DNA of 21,054 nt from Bacteroidales bacterium (GCA_900767595.1 CAAFZS010000062.1:1-21054); one strand, 5' to 3'. Positions 1 to 7,605 are shown, numbered from the stretch's first letter. Program-made: numbers and translations. Notes: generated by a model from the letters alone, not told the origin.

Positions 1-143
1 CCCTCCTCCTCCAATAAATACCGCCACACCTCTATCTCTGTGGCATCTAATTTCATAACTCGGCTAACTGACTTAACCGATTCTCCTGATTGGACCCGCT
101 TAACTGCTTCCATGCGAGTCGAAAAAGGTACTTTCTCATTCAT
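1..143 (-). CDS. IS3-type transposase OrfA, N-terminal part (helix-turn-helix)
   Basis: An ATG at 143 opens a minus-strand frame of 47 codons with no stop before the window edge. The translation begins MNEKVPFSTRMEAVKRVQSG and continues with a helix-turn-helix pattern (EAVKRVQSGESVKSVSRVM, then TEIEVWRYLLEE). This is the usual shape of the small first protein of IS3 elements, which binds the terminal repeats and is normally joined to the DDE recombinase OrfB by programmed frameshifting. OrfB is not in the window. The gene lies just inside the element end at 184. A plus-strand frame at 40-321 overlaps it but has no recognisable protein character. Confidence 0.7.
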   Translation of the reverse strand, partial: MNEKVPFSTRMEAVKRVQSGESVKSVSRVMKLDATEIEVWRYLLEEE

Positions 144-184
144 CTTTAAACACTTTCTGTGTCCAAGAAAATGGGTACAGTACA
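1..184 (-). mobile_element. IS3-type insertion sequence, left end (partial)
   Basis: Read on the minus strand, the element begins at 184 with TGTACTGTACCC (complement of 173-184). This is the 5'-TG start and terminal style of IS3-family elements, especially the IS150-like group whose ends begin TGTACTG-A/C-ACCC and continue to a GTTGGACA-like stretch; here CTTGGACA follows. The first transposase frame starts 41 nt inside the end. The rest of the element lies beyond the window, so the right end and target duplication cannot be seen. Family assignment rests on the end sequence plus the helix-turn-helix OrfA. Confidence 0.7.
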
Positions 185-296
185 GGAATTTCTATGGACA
201 TAGTATGGACTACTATCGTTCTACTACCGATACATCCCTTGCGTCGATGAGTTATTTGAAGGCAATGTCCGACAAGGGTATTTTTCCTAATGAGAA

Positions 297-1064
297 CTAT
301 TGTTCGAACCAATTGTTTTGAGCATTCCGTGTTCTAAGATACTCGTTTCGTTCTTCTTTAGACATGTTCTTTGTATCCTTGTTATACTGCGCCATGCGTT
401 CATAATAGTGAGCAGATGCTTGCATAACAGAATCCAAGGCTAGTTGCAAACTTGTTGGATTAGAATCAAAAGATAGGTGGTTATCAATATGTAGTATAGT
501 AGCGATTAACTCCACTTCTTGATTGGTTCCCATATACACAAACATAACACCTTGCGTTTTGAGAGTATCTACAAGAGCTTGCACATTTTCCAATGTATAG
601 TTTCTTGAGGCATTCTCCCAACCATCAGTAAGAATGGTTACGACAGCGGTTGCATTTTGAAGAGAATCCAATCGCTCCTTTAGCCCTGTTAAAGAGTGCC
701 CCATCGCATCAAGTAGAGCAGTAAACCCATAAGGCACATATTGATCCATCAACAAATCCGGAATATTAGCAATCGTGTCGCAATCATAAATGGTTAAAAT
801 GGAATCACTGAATAATGTTAGGGTCACTAAATTCTGTTGTTCAAGTTGATGGTCTTGTTGGGCAGAACGCACCACATCTAATAGGCCATTATAACCTAAT
901 ACGGCAGATTCGCGTAATGGTAACATTGAACCGCTTCGATCAAGAATAACGAGATTATAAATCTTTGTTACAGTAACATCCTCTTGTCCGGCGGTTGTCG
1001 TGCCCTTCTTTGCACACGCACAAATGGCTAATGTGACTAATAATGATAATAATAATTTTTTCAT
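297..1064 (-). CDS. von Willebrand factor A (VWA) domain lipoprotein
   Basis: A 255-residue protein. I chose the ATG at 1064 (MKKLLLSLLVTLAICACAKK) because the longer frame from 1184 runs into the upstream gene, whereas this start gives a clean signal peptide. The signal ends at cysteines 16 and 18, so it is probably a lipoprotein, although the lipobox is not canonical. The VWA domain follows with a complete metal-ion-dependent adhesion site: DRSGS at 42-46 (DxSxS), Thr114 in GFTALLDA, and Asp147 in TDGWEN. The C-terminal 40 residues are charged and helical. VWA domains bind protein partners through the metal site; the partner is unknown. The gene lies 25 nt after the DUF3298-like gene and is probably co-transcribed with it. 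It is the last gene before the IS3 end. Domain call is secure, role is not. Confidence 0.85.
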   Translation of the reverse strand: MKKLLLSLLVTLAICACAKKGTTTAGQEDVTVTKIYNLVILDRSGSMLPLRESAVLGYNGLLDVVRSAQQDHQLEQQNLVTLTLFSDSILTIYDCDTIANIPDLLMDQYVPYGFTALLDAMGHSLTGLKERLDSLQNATAVVTILTDGWENASRNYTLENVQALVDTLKTQGVMFVYMGTNQEVELIATILHIDNHLSFDSNPTSLQLALDSVMQASAHYYERMAQYNKDTKNMSKEERNEYLRTRNAQNNWFEQ

Positions 1065-1089
1065 GATTTGTTGAATTTTTAATATTGTG

Positions 1090-2064
1090 TTAATCCCATA
1101 AATTTTTCCAATTAGGTTTGAGATATGGCTTGATGAGTTCTTTGGGTACAGGAATTTCCCGTTGTCCAAAAGCATAACAAGCAATGGAGTAATTCTTAAA
1201 ATAAAAAGTTATACCGGCATTATCAATGTAGAATTCATCATTGGGAACAACATTTTCTTTGTCAAACATCGCCTTTTCTTCGTGTTTAACATTTAATTCG
1301 TAATTTGTCAACCAATTGACCATATATGAATTCAAGTCATTCTTATAGTTTCCTTCCAAGATGTCTTCTATTTTCAATTGCTTACCAGTCGATAAATCGT
1401 AGCAAATATAATATCTCCCGTCTACCCCATGTGTACCTCCAAAATAAAGCACATATTCTACTACATAAGTCCACGTGCGAGAAGAGAATGCCCAACTTCT
1501 TCCGCAATAATGTTGGAAATAACGATATTCAGTATACCAAACCGTCGTATCATAGGGCGTAAGGGTTGAACTATAGGAGGGTTGTTCTTTTTTTAATGAG
1601 TATGTCCATAGGTCGCCTACAATTTTGGGTTCTTCCATCTCGCAAGTAATACCATCTTTATTGGGCACATAGAGTTGGCTAATCAAGTCTTTTTGAATTT
1701 TCTTTAGGATAGTGGGGTTAGAACTTGCTATAGGAAACTCCATCTCATGATAGAAAAAGTAGGTTCGAGGAATGTCTTCTTCACAAAAGACATAATTATA
1801 TGTTGTATCGCTGATAACATAATCCGTGAATTGCAGATTAATCAACGGCTTGGCTGTTGAGTCAACTTGCGGATATGGCATCAACATCTCCGTTGCCAGC
1901 CAAGAAGTATCTTTGGTTGACTCAATAGAATCTGTTTGTGCAACTTCACTCGGTTTAAGATTGAGAAGCATTTTCGGCAGAGTAAAGTATAAAATGGTAC
2001 ATGTAGCAAGCAGAACGGCTATTGCAACGAAAATGATTAATATAGTGCGATTGGATTTTTTCAT
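1090..2064 (-). CDS. membrane-anchored DUF3298-like (RsiV C-terminal-like) protein
   Basis: 324 residues. It starts with a short basic stretch and one hydrophobic segment (about 8-30), so it is anchored in the inner membrane with the bulk outside the cytoplasm. Residues about 200-315 resemble DUF3298, the domain found in the C-terminal part of the anti-sigma factor RsiV and in many Bacteroidota envelope proteins: YVLYFGGTHGVDGRYYICYD, then STGKQLKIEDIL, and a late segment with FYIDNAGITFYF. The region 75-160 resembles the preceding DUF4163-like domain. The family is thought to bind extracytoplasmic ligands such as glycans, but I cannot name a ligand. It sits 69 nt after the receiver-domain gene and 25 nt before the VWA gene, suggesting an envelope pair appended to the block. 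I see no clear -7 box in front of it. Confidence 0.65.
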   Translation of the reverse strand: MKKSNRTILIIFVAIAVLLATCTILYFTLPKMLLNLKPSEVAQTDSIESTKDTSWLATEMLMPYPQVDSTAKPLINLQFTDYVISDTTYNYVFCEEDIPRTYFFYHEMEFPIASSNPTILKKIQKDLISQLYVPNKDGITCEMEEPKIVGDLWTYSLKKEQPSYSSTLTPYDTTVWYTEYRYFQHYCGRSWAFSSRTWTYVVEYVLYFGGTHGVDGRYYICYDLSTGKQLKIEDILEGNYKNDLNSYMVNWLTNYELNVKHEEKAMFDKENVVPNDEFYIDNAGITFYFKNYSIACYAFGQREIPVPKELIKPYLKPNWKNLWD

Positions 2065-2133
2065 GGTCTTCCGTCTTTAATCTTTATCGTTGCACATCGT
2101 TCATTTTGCATTCGGTGAAAAGGTATAGGTTTA

Positions 2134-3105
2134 TTATGCATCTGAGGGTTTATTATTATCTTTGATCTTAAATGTACCTATTTTCATTGATAATTTATCA
2201 ATGTCTTTTGGATTTGTTGGCAAGGTTTTTAGCCAAGATAGCAAATTTAAGAGTTCAAAAACAATGCTTTTAATTAGATAAGGAACTTCACTTTGAGTAA
2301 CAAGAGAATCCACAATTAAGTTAGAACTAGCAGCGGGATCGTTATTACTATTATGACTTCCATTCTGTGTAGCATCCGCACACATTGAGAAGCCGTATGA
2401 TATGTATTTTGGGACCAATTTGTAATCTTTTTTACTCACTTCAGCAAGGAAATAACCAGCATTCGACAAAGTGCTAACATATTCAGGGAGCAACCCATGT
2501 TTTTTCATATACTCAACCATCCATTCTAGTAACTTGCGTGCTTCATTAAGTAACGAAGCATCTGTATATTGATTTTTATGTATACCTTGATAGATGAGCT
2601 TCAGTAAGCGCTCCATTTGTTCAAAGTGTTCTGAAAAAGCCGTAAATATATCTTTGTAATCTTCTCTTATTTGGCGAAAATCGCTGACAGAAACGTTATT
2701 TCTAATTGATTCTAGAAGTTCCTTACGATCGGCAGGTTTATTGAAATATTTTCTTTCGCTCAGCCAAGGTAAATTGTTAGGAATTGAGAAATTGAGGGAA
2801 GAAACGTCATCGTAATCCCCTGCGGTGTATACAAACCATGGTATCTGTACACCATCAGAGCAAAGTTGAGTCACCGGAATATGGTTATTAGTATAGGCAT
2901 CGGTATTAGGAGCCTCATTGCTATCCTTAGTGACTTTGCAATTGACGTCAAGAATAACAGCACTGCAATATTTACGATTTTTTCTAAGCCAAGCAATGCC
3001 GTCATCATAGCAGAGACATTGCTCGATTTCCAAGCCGTATGACTCGGCTTCAGTGATGAACTCCTCATTAGGGATGTCATCTATCCACAAAACTTTGTAC
3101 ATCAT
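2134..3105 (-). CDS. receiver-domain protein with helical, possibly HEPN-like C-terminal domain
   Basis: 323 residues. The N-terminal 135 residues form a phosphoreceiver: acidic pair Asp9-Asp10 in VLWIDD, phosphoacceptor Asp53 in VILDVN, Thr94 in FVYTAGD, and Lys123 in YFNKPA, all in canonical order. There is no DNA-binding output domain. Residues about 150-300 are helical, with EARKLLEWMVEYM (189-200 region), NGSH at 248-251 and a long hydrophobic helix near 276-292. This spacing recalls DUF4145/HEPN-type domains, but a clear R-x4-6-H active site is not visible, so HEPN is only a suggestion. The ATG overlaps the kinase stop codon by 4 nt (ATGA at 3105-3102), so the two proteins are translationally coupled and very likely partners. 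The receiver call is firm; the output function is unknown. Confidence 0.8.
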   Translation of the reverse strand: MMYKVLWIDDIPNEEFITEAESYGLEIEQCLCYDDGIAWLRKNRKYCSAVILDVNCKVTKDSNEAPNTDAYTNNHIPVTQLCSDGVQIPWFVYTAGDYDDVSSLNFSIPNNLPWLSERKYFNKPADRKELLESIRNNVSVSDFRQIREDYKDIFTAFSEHFEQMERLLKLIYQGIHKNQYTDASLLNEARKLLEWMVEYMKKHGLLPEYVSTLSNAGYFLAEVSKKDYKLVPKYISYGFSMCADATQNGSHNSNNDPAASSNLIVDSLVTQSEVPYLIKSIVFELLNLLSWLKTLPTNPKDIDKLSMKIGTFKIKDNNKPSDA

Positions 3106-5297
3106 AGCGAAATCTGTAGTATGTTATTAACCGGTAAAGTAATTATATACTCGATGGTATAGCCATCCTGTGCGTTTGGATAGGAATTTAGACGTATTTC
3201 ACCGCCGAAATGCTCCACAATATCCTTCATTTGGGAACCACCTATTCCGGAACTACCGGACGAACTTGCACCATAGGCAAACACATTCTCCTCGGTCATT
3301 CCTTCAGGTAGGGGATTTCCATTGTTTGCAATTACAATATCAACGGCTAACTGACCATGCAGCGTGGACTCTTTATTGCTAATACGAATACAATAGTCCT
3401 CATTTTCCTTTTCTGTGAAGCCATATTTCGTAGCATTAGCAACGATATTGTCCAAAACTTGGAAGAAATCTTCCGGAGCAATTGAGATTTGGAATCGGTC
3501 AATAGGTTCACCTGCCTTCATACCGTCAAAGTCGTTTGGCAATTGGTCCCAAATCTGATCAAAACGGAAGTTCGATGATGCGGGATGGGAATCGATATAT
3601 TTCTTTACAAGTCCACAAACATGGACATCCTCCGGTTGGCCATATTGTTCACCATCAGTTAGATGATTTACCATTTGGATTACCTGCGAGAGTTGAGACC
3701 GTAGCGAGTCAAAGTAGTCGGAAATGGTGCGTTCATAGCGTTGAGAAACCATATCTTTATCTCGAAGAATACCGTTGTGCGTTTTCATAAAGCGCATTAA
3801 GGTATCTAATGCCGGATCCATATGGTTGAGTACTTGTCCTATTGCGTGCTTTCGCGCTCGCATACGCTTATGGTAGTCATTACGGCGGGCATCAAGCAAC
3901 TCGTCGTACGCTATTCCTTGCTGCTCTAGAACACGCTTTTGTGTTTCTATTGTACGCTGTAACAGCCTCTTCTGCTGCTCTTCGGGTGAAGGAAGTTCTA
4001 TCTGAACTTCGTCCAATAATATTTGAAGACTAATGAACTGTTGAGCTATGCCAACGCGGAACATATCTATATGCTTTTGCGCGTATAGGGCAGAAAGTTC
4101 TGCTGCAATATATTCTGGAGAAACGGTATCGGGTTGACGAACTCGAAGAACTGCGATATTCGATGAAAGCATTACAGGTAAAGAATTCTTTCCCGAATAA
4201 ATTGTAGGACGCAATTTAGCCCCAACTAAAGCGACTAAAATATCGCCGTTTTGTAAATAGCAAGCTTTGCCCTCACATATGGTAGACTCAACAGTTTCGA
4301 AGTCTGTTGAAAGAACAATCTCACCCTTTGCCAAATCCTTCATGGAGATTTTCTTGCAGTCGACAGAAACCTTCTCTTGTGGAACAGATTGCAGGAGTTC
4401 ACCCAGTGTTACCATTGGATAGTCGTGTTGGAAGGACTCCAAGACCTTCCCCGATAGATAAATCTGCGGCAGAAGATTGTACCCATTATCCTTTAGTTTA
4501 GAATATGGAACACCGATACCATGAGAGTCCGAATTAATCAACTCGTCAGCCAATACCTCAGCGAGAAGATTAGAACTAAGCTCTCGGGTATGCATTCTTT
4601 TGTTCTCAACGTAGAGATCCGTCAAGTCCCAAAGCGAAACAATGGGATCGCCTATTTCTCCCTTATGTTTCTTTAACGCAGATGATTTAGTAATACGAAC
4701 AACAACTGTTGCGATATCAGTGTTCGGTAAAATACCAGTAGGCATCATGCATAAATCTTGCAAAGCACACTCTTTAAGTAGCAACTCCTTAGAAGAGCGA
4801 CATGAATGGGTATAGGCAAACGATGCCGGAAGGAGAAGGCACATGGAACCCTCATCCTTTAATTGGGAGTAGAGATGCCTTACCACATTATCAAGCATAT
4901 TAGGGATAAATGGTGGTACGGCGATGATATAATCCCACTCGTCAGACTTTTGCATTGGATCACACATCTCAATAAGAGGTGTAACCTTATGCTCCTCAGC
5001 GCGAAGCTTTGCAATTTCACAAGCCTGCTCATTAATCTCACGTTGCACAAAGTGATTCTCTGGAGCAATGTGGGAGAAAGAACCTGCGCCGGCGAATGGG
5101 TTATAGATAGTCTCTCTTTCCGGACACGCAAGGAGATCTAACATAAATTTAGCGAGATTTTTCTGGAGAGGTAAGAACTCGCGTATATTACCATTCCTTA
5201 GTAACCTCGAGACATGGTCTTGGATAGCCTCCTCACGGAGTGCTTGTTCGGACTTTAACTCATTTTTCACTTCTTTGGGCATCTGTTTTTTCTGCAT
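3102..5297 (-). CDS. methylase-like / HsdS-like TRD / histidine kinase (GHKL) fusion protein
   Basis: 731 residues with three recognisable parts. (i) About 40-205: HsdM-like N6-adenine methylase core with motif I NPFAGAGSF (66-74) and LPTG-type segments (MMPTGILPNTDIATVVVRI), but motif IV reads AVPPF (126-130), lacking the catalytic N/D/S, so methyl transfer is doubtful. (ii) About 293-445: one HsdS-like target-recognition domain (YPMVTLGELL, NGDILVALVGA, LSSNIAVLRV, a VGIAQQFISL stretch, IELPSPEEQQ), followed by the coiled coil 440-485 that in HsdS spaces the recognition domains. (iii) About 480-725: kinase region with a possible phosphoacceptor His484 (RKHAIGQVL), N-box DNIVANATKYGF (616-627), G1-like IANNGNPLP (656-664) and G2 GSSGIGGSQMKDIVEHFGG (681-699). 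No HsdR is nearby. The receiver protein overlaps its stop. I infer a DNA-sensing kinase. Confidence 0.8.
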   Translation of the reverse strand: MQKKQMPKEVKNELKSEQALREEAIQDHVSRLLRNGNIREFLPLQKNLAKFMLDLLACPERETIYNPFAGAGSFSHIAPENHFVQREINEQACEIAKLRAEEHKVTPLIEMCDPMQKSDEWDYIIAVPPFIPNMLDNVVRHLYSQLKDEGSMCLLLPASFAYTHSCRSSKELLLKECALQDLCMMPTGILPNTDIATVVVRITKSSALKKHKGEIGDPIVSLWDLTDLYVENKRMHTRELSSNLLAEVLADELINSDSHGIGVPYSKLKDNGYNLLPQIYLSGKVLESFQHDYPMVTLGELLQSVPQEKVSVDCKKISMKDLAKGEIVLSTDFETVESTICEGKACYLQNGDILVALVGAKLRPTIYSGKNSLPVMLSSNIAVLRVRQPDTVSPEYIAAELSALYAQKHIDMFRVGIAQQFISLQILLDEVQIELPSPEEQQKRLLQRTIETQKRVLEQQGIAYDELLDARRNDYHKRMRARKHAIGQVLNHMDPALDTLMRFMKTHNGILRDKDMVSQRYERTISDYFDSLRSQLSQVIQMVNHLTDGEQYGQPEDVHVCGLVKKYIDSHPASSNFRFDQIWDQLPNDFDGMKAGEPIDRFQISIAPEDFFQVLDNIVANATKYGFTEKENEDYCIRISNKESTLHGQLAVDIVIANNGNPLPEGMTEENVFAYGASSSGSSGIGGSQMKDIVEHFGGEIRLNSYPNAQDGYTIEYIITLPVNNILQISL

Positions 5298-5349
5298 ATT
5301 CTTTTGCGTTTTTAGGGTTCAACAATTCCTGTGTTTCTGAAATCCGGTG

Positions 5350-5386
5350 CAAAAGTACTGCGAAGTTGTGCAACCTTTCTGCACAA
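5350..5386 (-). promoter_or_regulatory. promoter and operator of the kinase-receiver operon
   Basis: On the minus strand the -7 box TACTTTTG (complement of 5350-5357) fits the Bacteroidota TAnnTTTG consensus. Eight nt upstream lies a perfect inverted repeat, TTGTGCA-N7-TGCACAA (5366-5386), covering the place where the -33 box should be; no TTTG occurs at the normal 19-21 nt spacing. The inverted repeat starts 1 nt after the stop codon of the dprA-like gene. The same arrangement occurs at 7569-7605. The bound factor could be a repressor or an activator that replaces -33 contact. Confidence 0.7.
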
Positions 5387-5387
5387 G

Positions 5388-6341
5388 TTAGGAAAATAAT
5401 TGCGTTTGAACAGGAATTTGTGAAGACAGACGCTTATTTTCTATTATGGTTGCTGCATTATTTACATCCAAAATAGTAGTATCTCCTTCTGCCAACACTT
5501 GACGAGTTAAATCGTATTTTGGGTTATCCTTGTCCCTATTTTCTTGATATAATACAAAACGCGGTATCTTGTAATTTCGTGCATACTCCATTGCTAAGCG
5601 AGAACCACTATCGTTACCTAAATTATTTTTGGCGTAACTTGCAGACAAAATAATGGAATCACTGAATAATGCTTGTAAACGATCTCTCTCTTGATAACGG
5701 CCTCTCAGTTCCATATCCGAAATGGCATCTTTCCCATATTCCGTTATCAATAGTCCTCCATTATGGACAATCTGCTCTGCCAAATTTTTGTTTTGGGTAG
5801 GCAGAATGGTTTTCAAAGATGAAGGTAACACTGCAATCGTCTTTCCGTGATTATCCAATGTTGTTTGATGAGCCACGGAATCGCATCCTACAGCCAGACC
5901 GCTTACAATACACCATCCCGCATTGACAAGTTTAGTTACCACAGAGGTTTCTTCCTCTACCGTTGTCAAATCCGGATTGAGCAGACCAATAACGGCTACA
6001 TTATGATTGTTCTTTTGTAACAAACTGATATCTCCCTTATAATATAACACGATAGGTTGTTCACTATCTCTTACTTGTCCTCTGATATGTGGGAAATCTT
6101 CATCGCCAATAGCTGTAATACCATCTACGTAAGATTGGATATTCCCAATGTGCAAAAGGATAGAGTTCTTAATGCGTTCAAAGTCCGCTACAGAAGTAGG
6201 CTCAGCAAGTTTCGCATTGAGACGTTGAACAATAGTAGCAATATCTTCATTGTGATGAATGTTCTGCACAATCCACGCTTTACCTATACCCTTATAAGTT
6301 TTAGCGGTTAAAATATTTATGGCATTATCAGTATATTTCAT
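5388..6341 (-). CDS. DprA/SMF-like protein (ShosA-like partner of the PRTase)
   Basis: 317 residues. Residues about 110-285 match the Rossmann-like DprA/SMF fold: VAVIGLLNPD, SGLAVGCDSVAHQTTLD, GKTIAVLPSSL, NGGLLITEYGKD, then a stretch with RYQERDRLQALFSDSIIL and an ASYA...DSGSRLAMEYA segment. DprA normally binds single-stranded DNA and loads RecA during transformation; here no RecA-loading or winged-helix C-terminus is evident, and the usual GSR of the first loop is GLL. The gene overlaps the preceding HAD-PRTase gene by 4 nt (6338-6341). A PRTase toxin with a DprA-family antitoxin is the layout of the ShosTA toxin-antitoxin/defence system, and I infer the same here. The operator of the next operon begins 1 nt after its stop. 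Confidence 0.8.
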   Translation of the reverse strand: MKYTDNAINILTAKTYKGIGKAWIVQNIHHNEDIATIVQRLNAKLAEPTSVADFERIKNSILLHIGNIQSYVDGITAIGDEDFPHIRGQVRDSEQPIVLYYKGDISLLQKNNHNVAVIGLLNPDLTTVEEETSVVTKLVNAGWCIVSGLAVGCDSVAHQTTLDNHGKTIAVLPSSLKTILPTQNKNLAEQIVHNGGLLITEYGKDAISDMELRGRYQERDRLQALFSDSIILSASYAKNNLGNDSGSRLAMEYARNYKIPRFVLYQENRDKDNPKYDLTRQVLAEGDTTILDVNNAATIIENKRLSSQIPVQTQLFS

Positions 6342-7540
6342 TCTTTAATTCGTTTAGTACGTGCAATTGCGTAAAAAGTGACACTACGTGCACCATTATC
6401 GTATAAGGCTTGAATAGCATCTTCATCTATATTGACGGAAGCAGTATAGATGTCATCTATCAACAATATATCTTTGTCCTTAATCTCAGGTGCTATCGTA
6501 CAAGTATCCTTGGTAATACCGACAGGAACAACAACATGTTCAACATCTTTGTGCAACAAATGCGTTGTCGGTGTATCTGTGTGACGAATAATATACTCTC
6601 CCCCATCTATTAAATTATAATAAGCACTCATTTGTTGAACGGCTAAACTAAGTGTGGAATTAAATCTCAATTGATTTTCCGAATATGAGGATTTAGCTTT
6701 GGAACGAGGAATGCCACAGACTACTAATTCCTTATCTCCCAACAAATGATATATTTGCGGAATGTCTTCATATAAAATGCTTCTCAATAGGCGGGAGGCA
6801 TATTCTATATAATCATCACTCTCGCCATGCTCTGCTTTCAGTATATTGATAAAGGTTAGATGCCCTCGCAAATAATCAAAGTGATAAAAGGCCGGTACAT
6901 GACAACGCGTTAGATGATAACCCGTTTCGGGATCGTACGGCTTGCTTTTGTATATGGTGAAGGATTTTAATATATATACAATATTGTCTCTTTTAACACC
7001 TTCTTTAACGGCATTCTCAATCTCAATATCGTTATCCTCTACCACAATAACATCCTCCGGATTCAAATGACGTTGGGCAATGATATATGCAAATTTATTC
7101 GTACAGGAATCAAAATCATCCTTAAAATATAGAGCCGTAAAATAATCTTCTAAATGATGATATTGCAACGTTTGAATGGCTCGTTCCTTGTCTGATTGTG
7201 TTGCTAATATTGTCGTACACCCTTGTTCGTGTAAAAAGCGTAGAACAGATGCAGACGGCAGCAAAAGCGTTTTGTCTAAATAGTTTGAATATATGTTCTT
7301 CTTTTCTTCAATGATGCGAATTTCGTCTTCTTGAGATAAGTGCGAATACTTGAGAGAATCACGAGTCATCCGTCCTACAATATCAAATAGTGAACGATTG
7401 CAGACGTTTTTTGCTGCTTGCTGATAAGCTAGCCTATTTGCGATATCAGTATTTACCAATGTTCCATCCATATCAAAAATATAGACGAAATCCTGCGCTT
7501 CTTCGTTTCCACTCAATTGTTTTAATTCGGCAATGGTCAT
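6338..7540 (-). CDS. HAD hydrolase - phosphoribosyltransferase fusion (ShosT-like)
   Basis: About 400 residues. The first ATG is at 7540; two codons upstream a TTG (7546) could also be used, but ATG fits the promoter better. The numbering used here counts from that TTG. Residues 20-200 form a HAD phosphatase-like domain: FDMDGTL (24-30, nucleophile Asp25), TILATQSDK (motif II), Lys151 and VIVVEDND (motif IV). Residues about 230-400 form a type I phosphoribosyltransferase-like domain with PRPP loop LLIDDIYTASVN (361-372) and the preceding VVCGIPRSKA. ComF-like PRTases and ShosT toxins have this loop. The gene is the first of a two-gene operon with the DprA-like gene (4-nt overlap). The likely substrates are nucleotides or PRPP, but the reaction cannot be told from sequence. 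Confidence 0.78.
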   Translation of the reverse strand: MTIAELKQLSGNEEAQDFVYIFDMDGTLVNTDIANRLAYQQAAKNVCNRSLFDIVGRMTRDSLKYSHLSQEDEIRIIEEKKNIYSNYLDKTLLLPSASVLRFLHEQGCTTILATQSDKERAIQTLQYHHLEDYFTALYFKDDFDSCTNKFAYIIAQRHLNPEDVIVVEDNDIEIENAVKEGVKRDNIVYILKSFTIYKSKPYDPETGYHLTRCHVPAFYHFDYLRGHLTFINILKAEHGESDDYIEYASRLLRSILYEDIPQIYHLLGDKELVVCGIPRSKAKSSYSENQLRFNSTLSLAVQQMSAYYNLIDGGEYIIRHTDTPTTHLLHKDVEHVVVPVGITKDTCTIAPEIKDKDILLIDDIYTASVNIDEDAIQALYDNGARSVTFYAIARTKRIKE

Positions 7541-7568
7541 AATCAATATTCTTTTTCAATTCCGAGTG

Positions 7569-7605
7569 CAAAAGTACTGCTTTGTTGTGCAAGGGAACTG
7601 CACAA
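7569..7605 (-). promoter_or_regulatory. promoter and operator of the HAD-PRTase/dprA operon
   Basis: Minus-strand -7 box TACTTTTG (complement of 7569-7576) with the inverted repeat TTGTGCA-N7-TGCACAA at 7585-7605, 8 nt upstream. Aligned with 5347-5386, the block 7566-7605 is identical at 32 of 40 positions; the differences fall only in the spacer (5 of 7) and in 3 nt between repeat and -7 box. The expected start of transcription is near 7562, giving a leader of about 20 nt before the ATG at 7540. Confidence 0.7.

Noticed and set aside
40..321. Plus-strand 93-codon open frame near the window start
   Set aside because: It runs antisense through the transposase OrfA and across the IS end, and its translation has no family character.
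2065..2133. A third copy of the TTGTGCA operator before the DUF3298-like gene
   Set aside because: Only a single TTGCACA half-like sequence (2092-2098) occurs, without a partner arm or a good -7 box.
5388..6341. Natural-competence dprA
   Set aside because: It overlaps the PRTase gene, sits in an accessory block, has an altered nucleotide-fold loop and lacks a winged-helix tail, so the toxin-antitoxin reading fits better.
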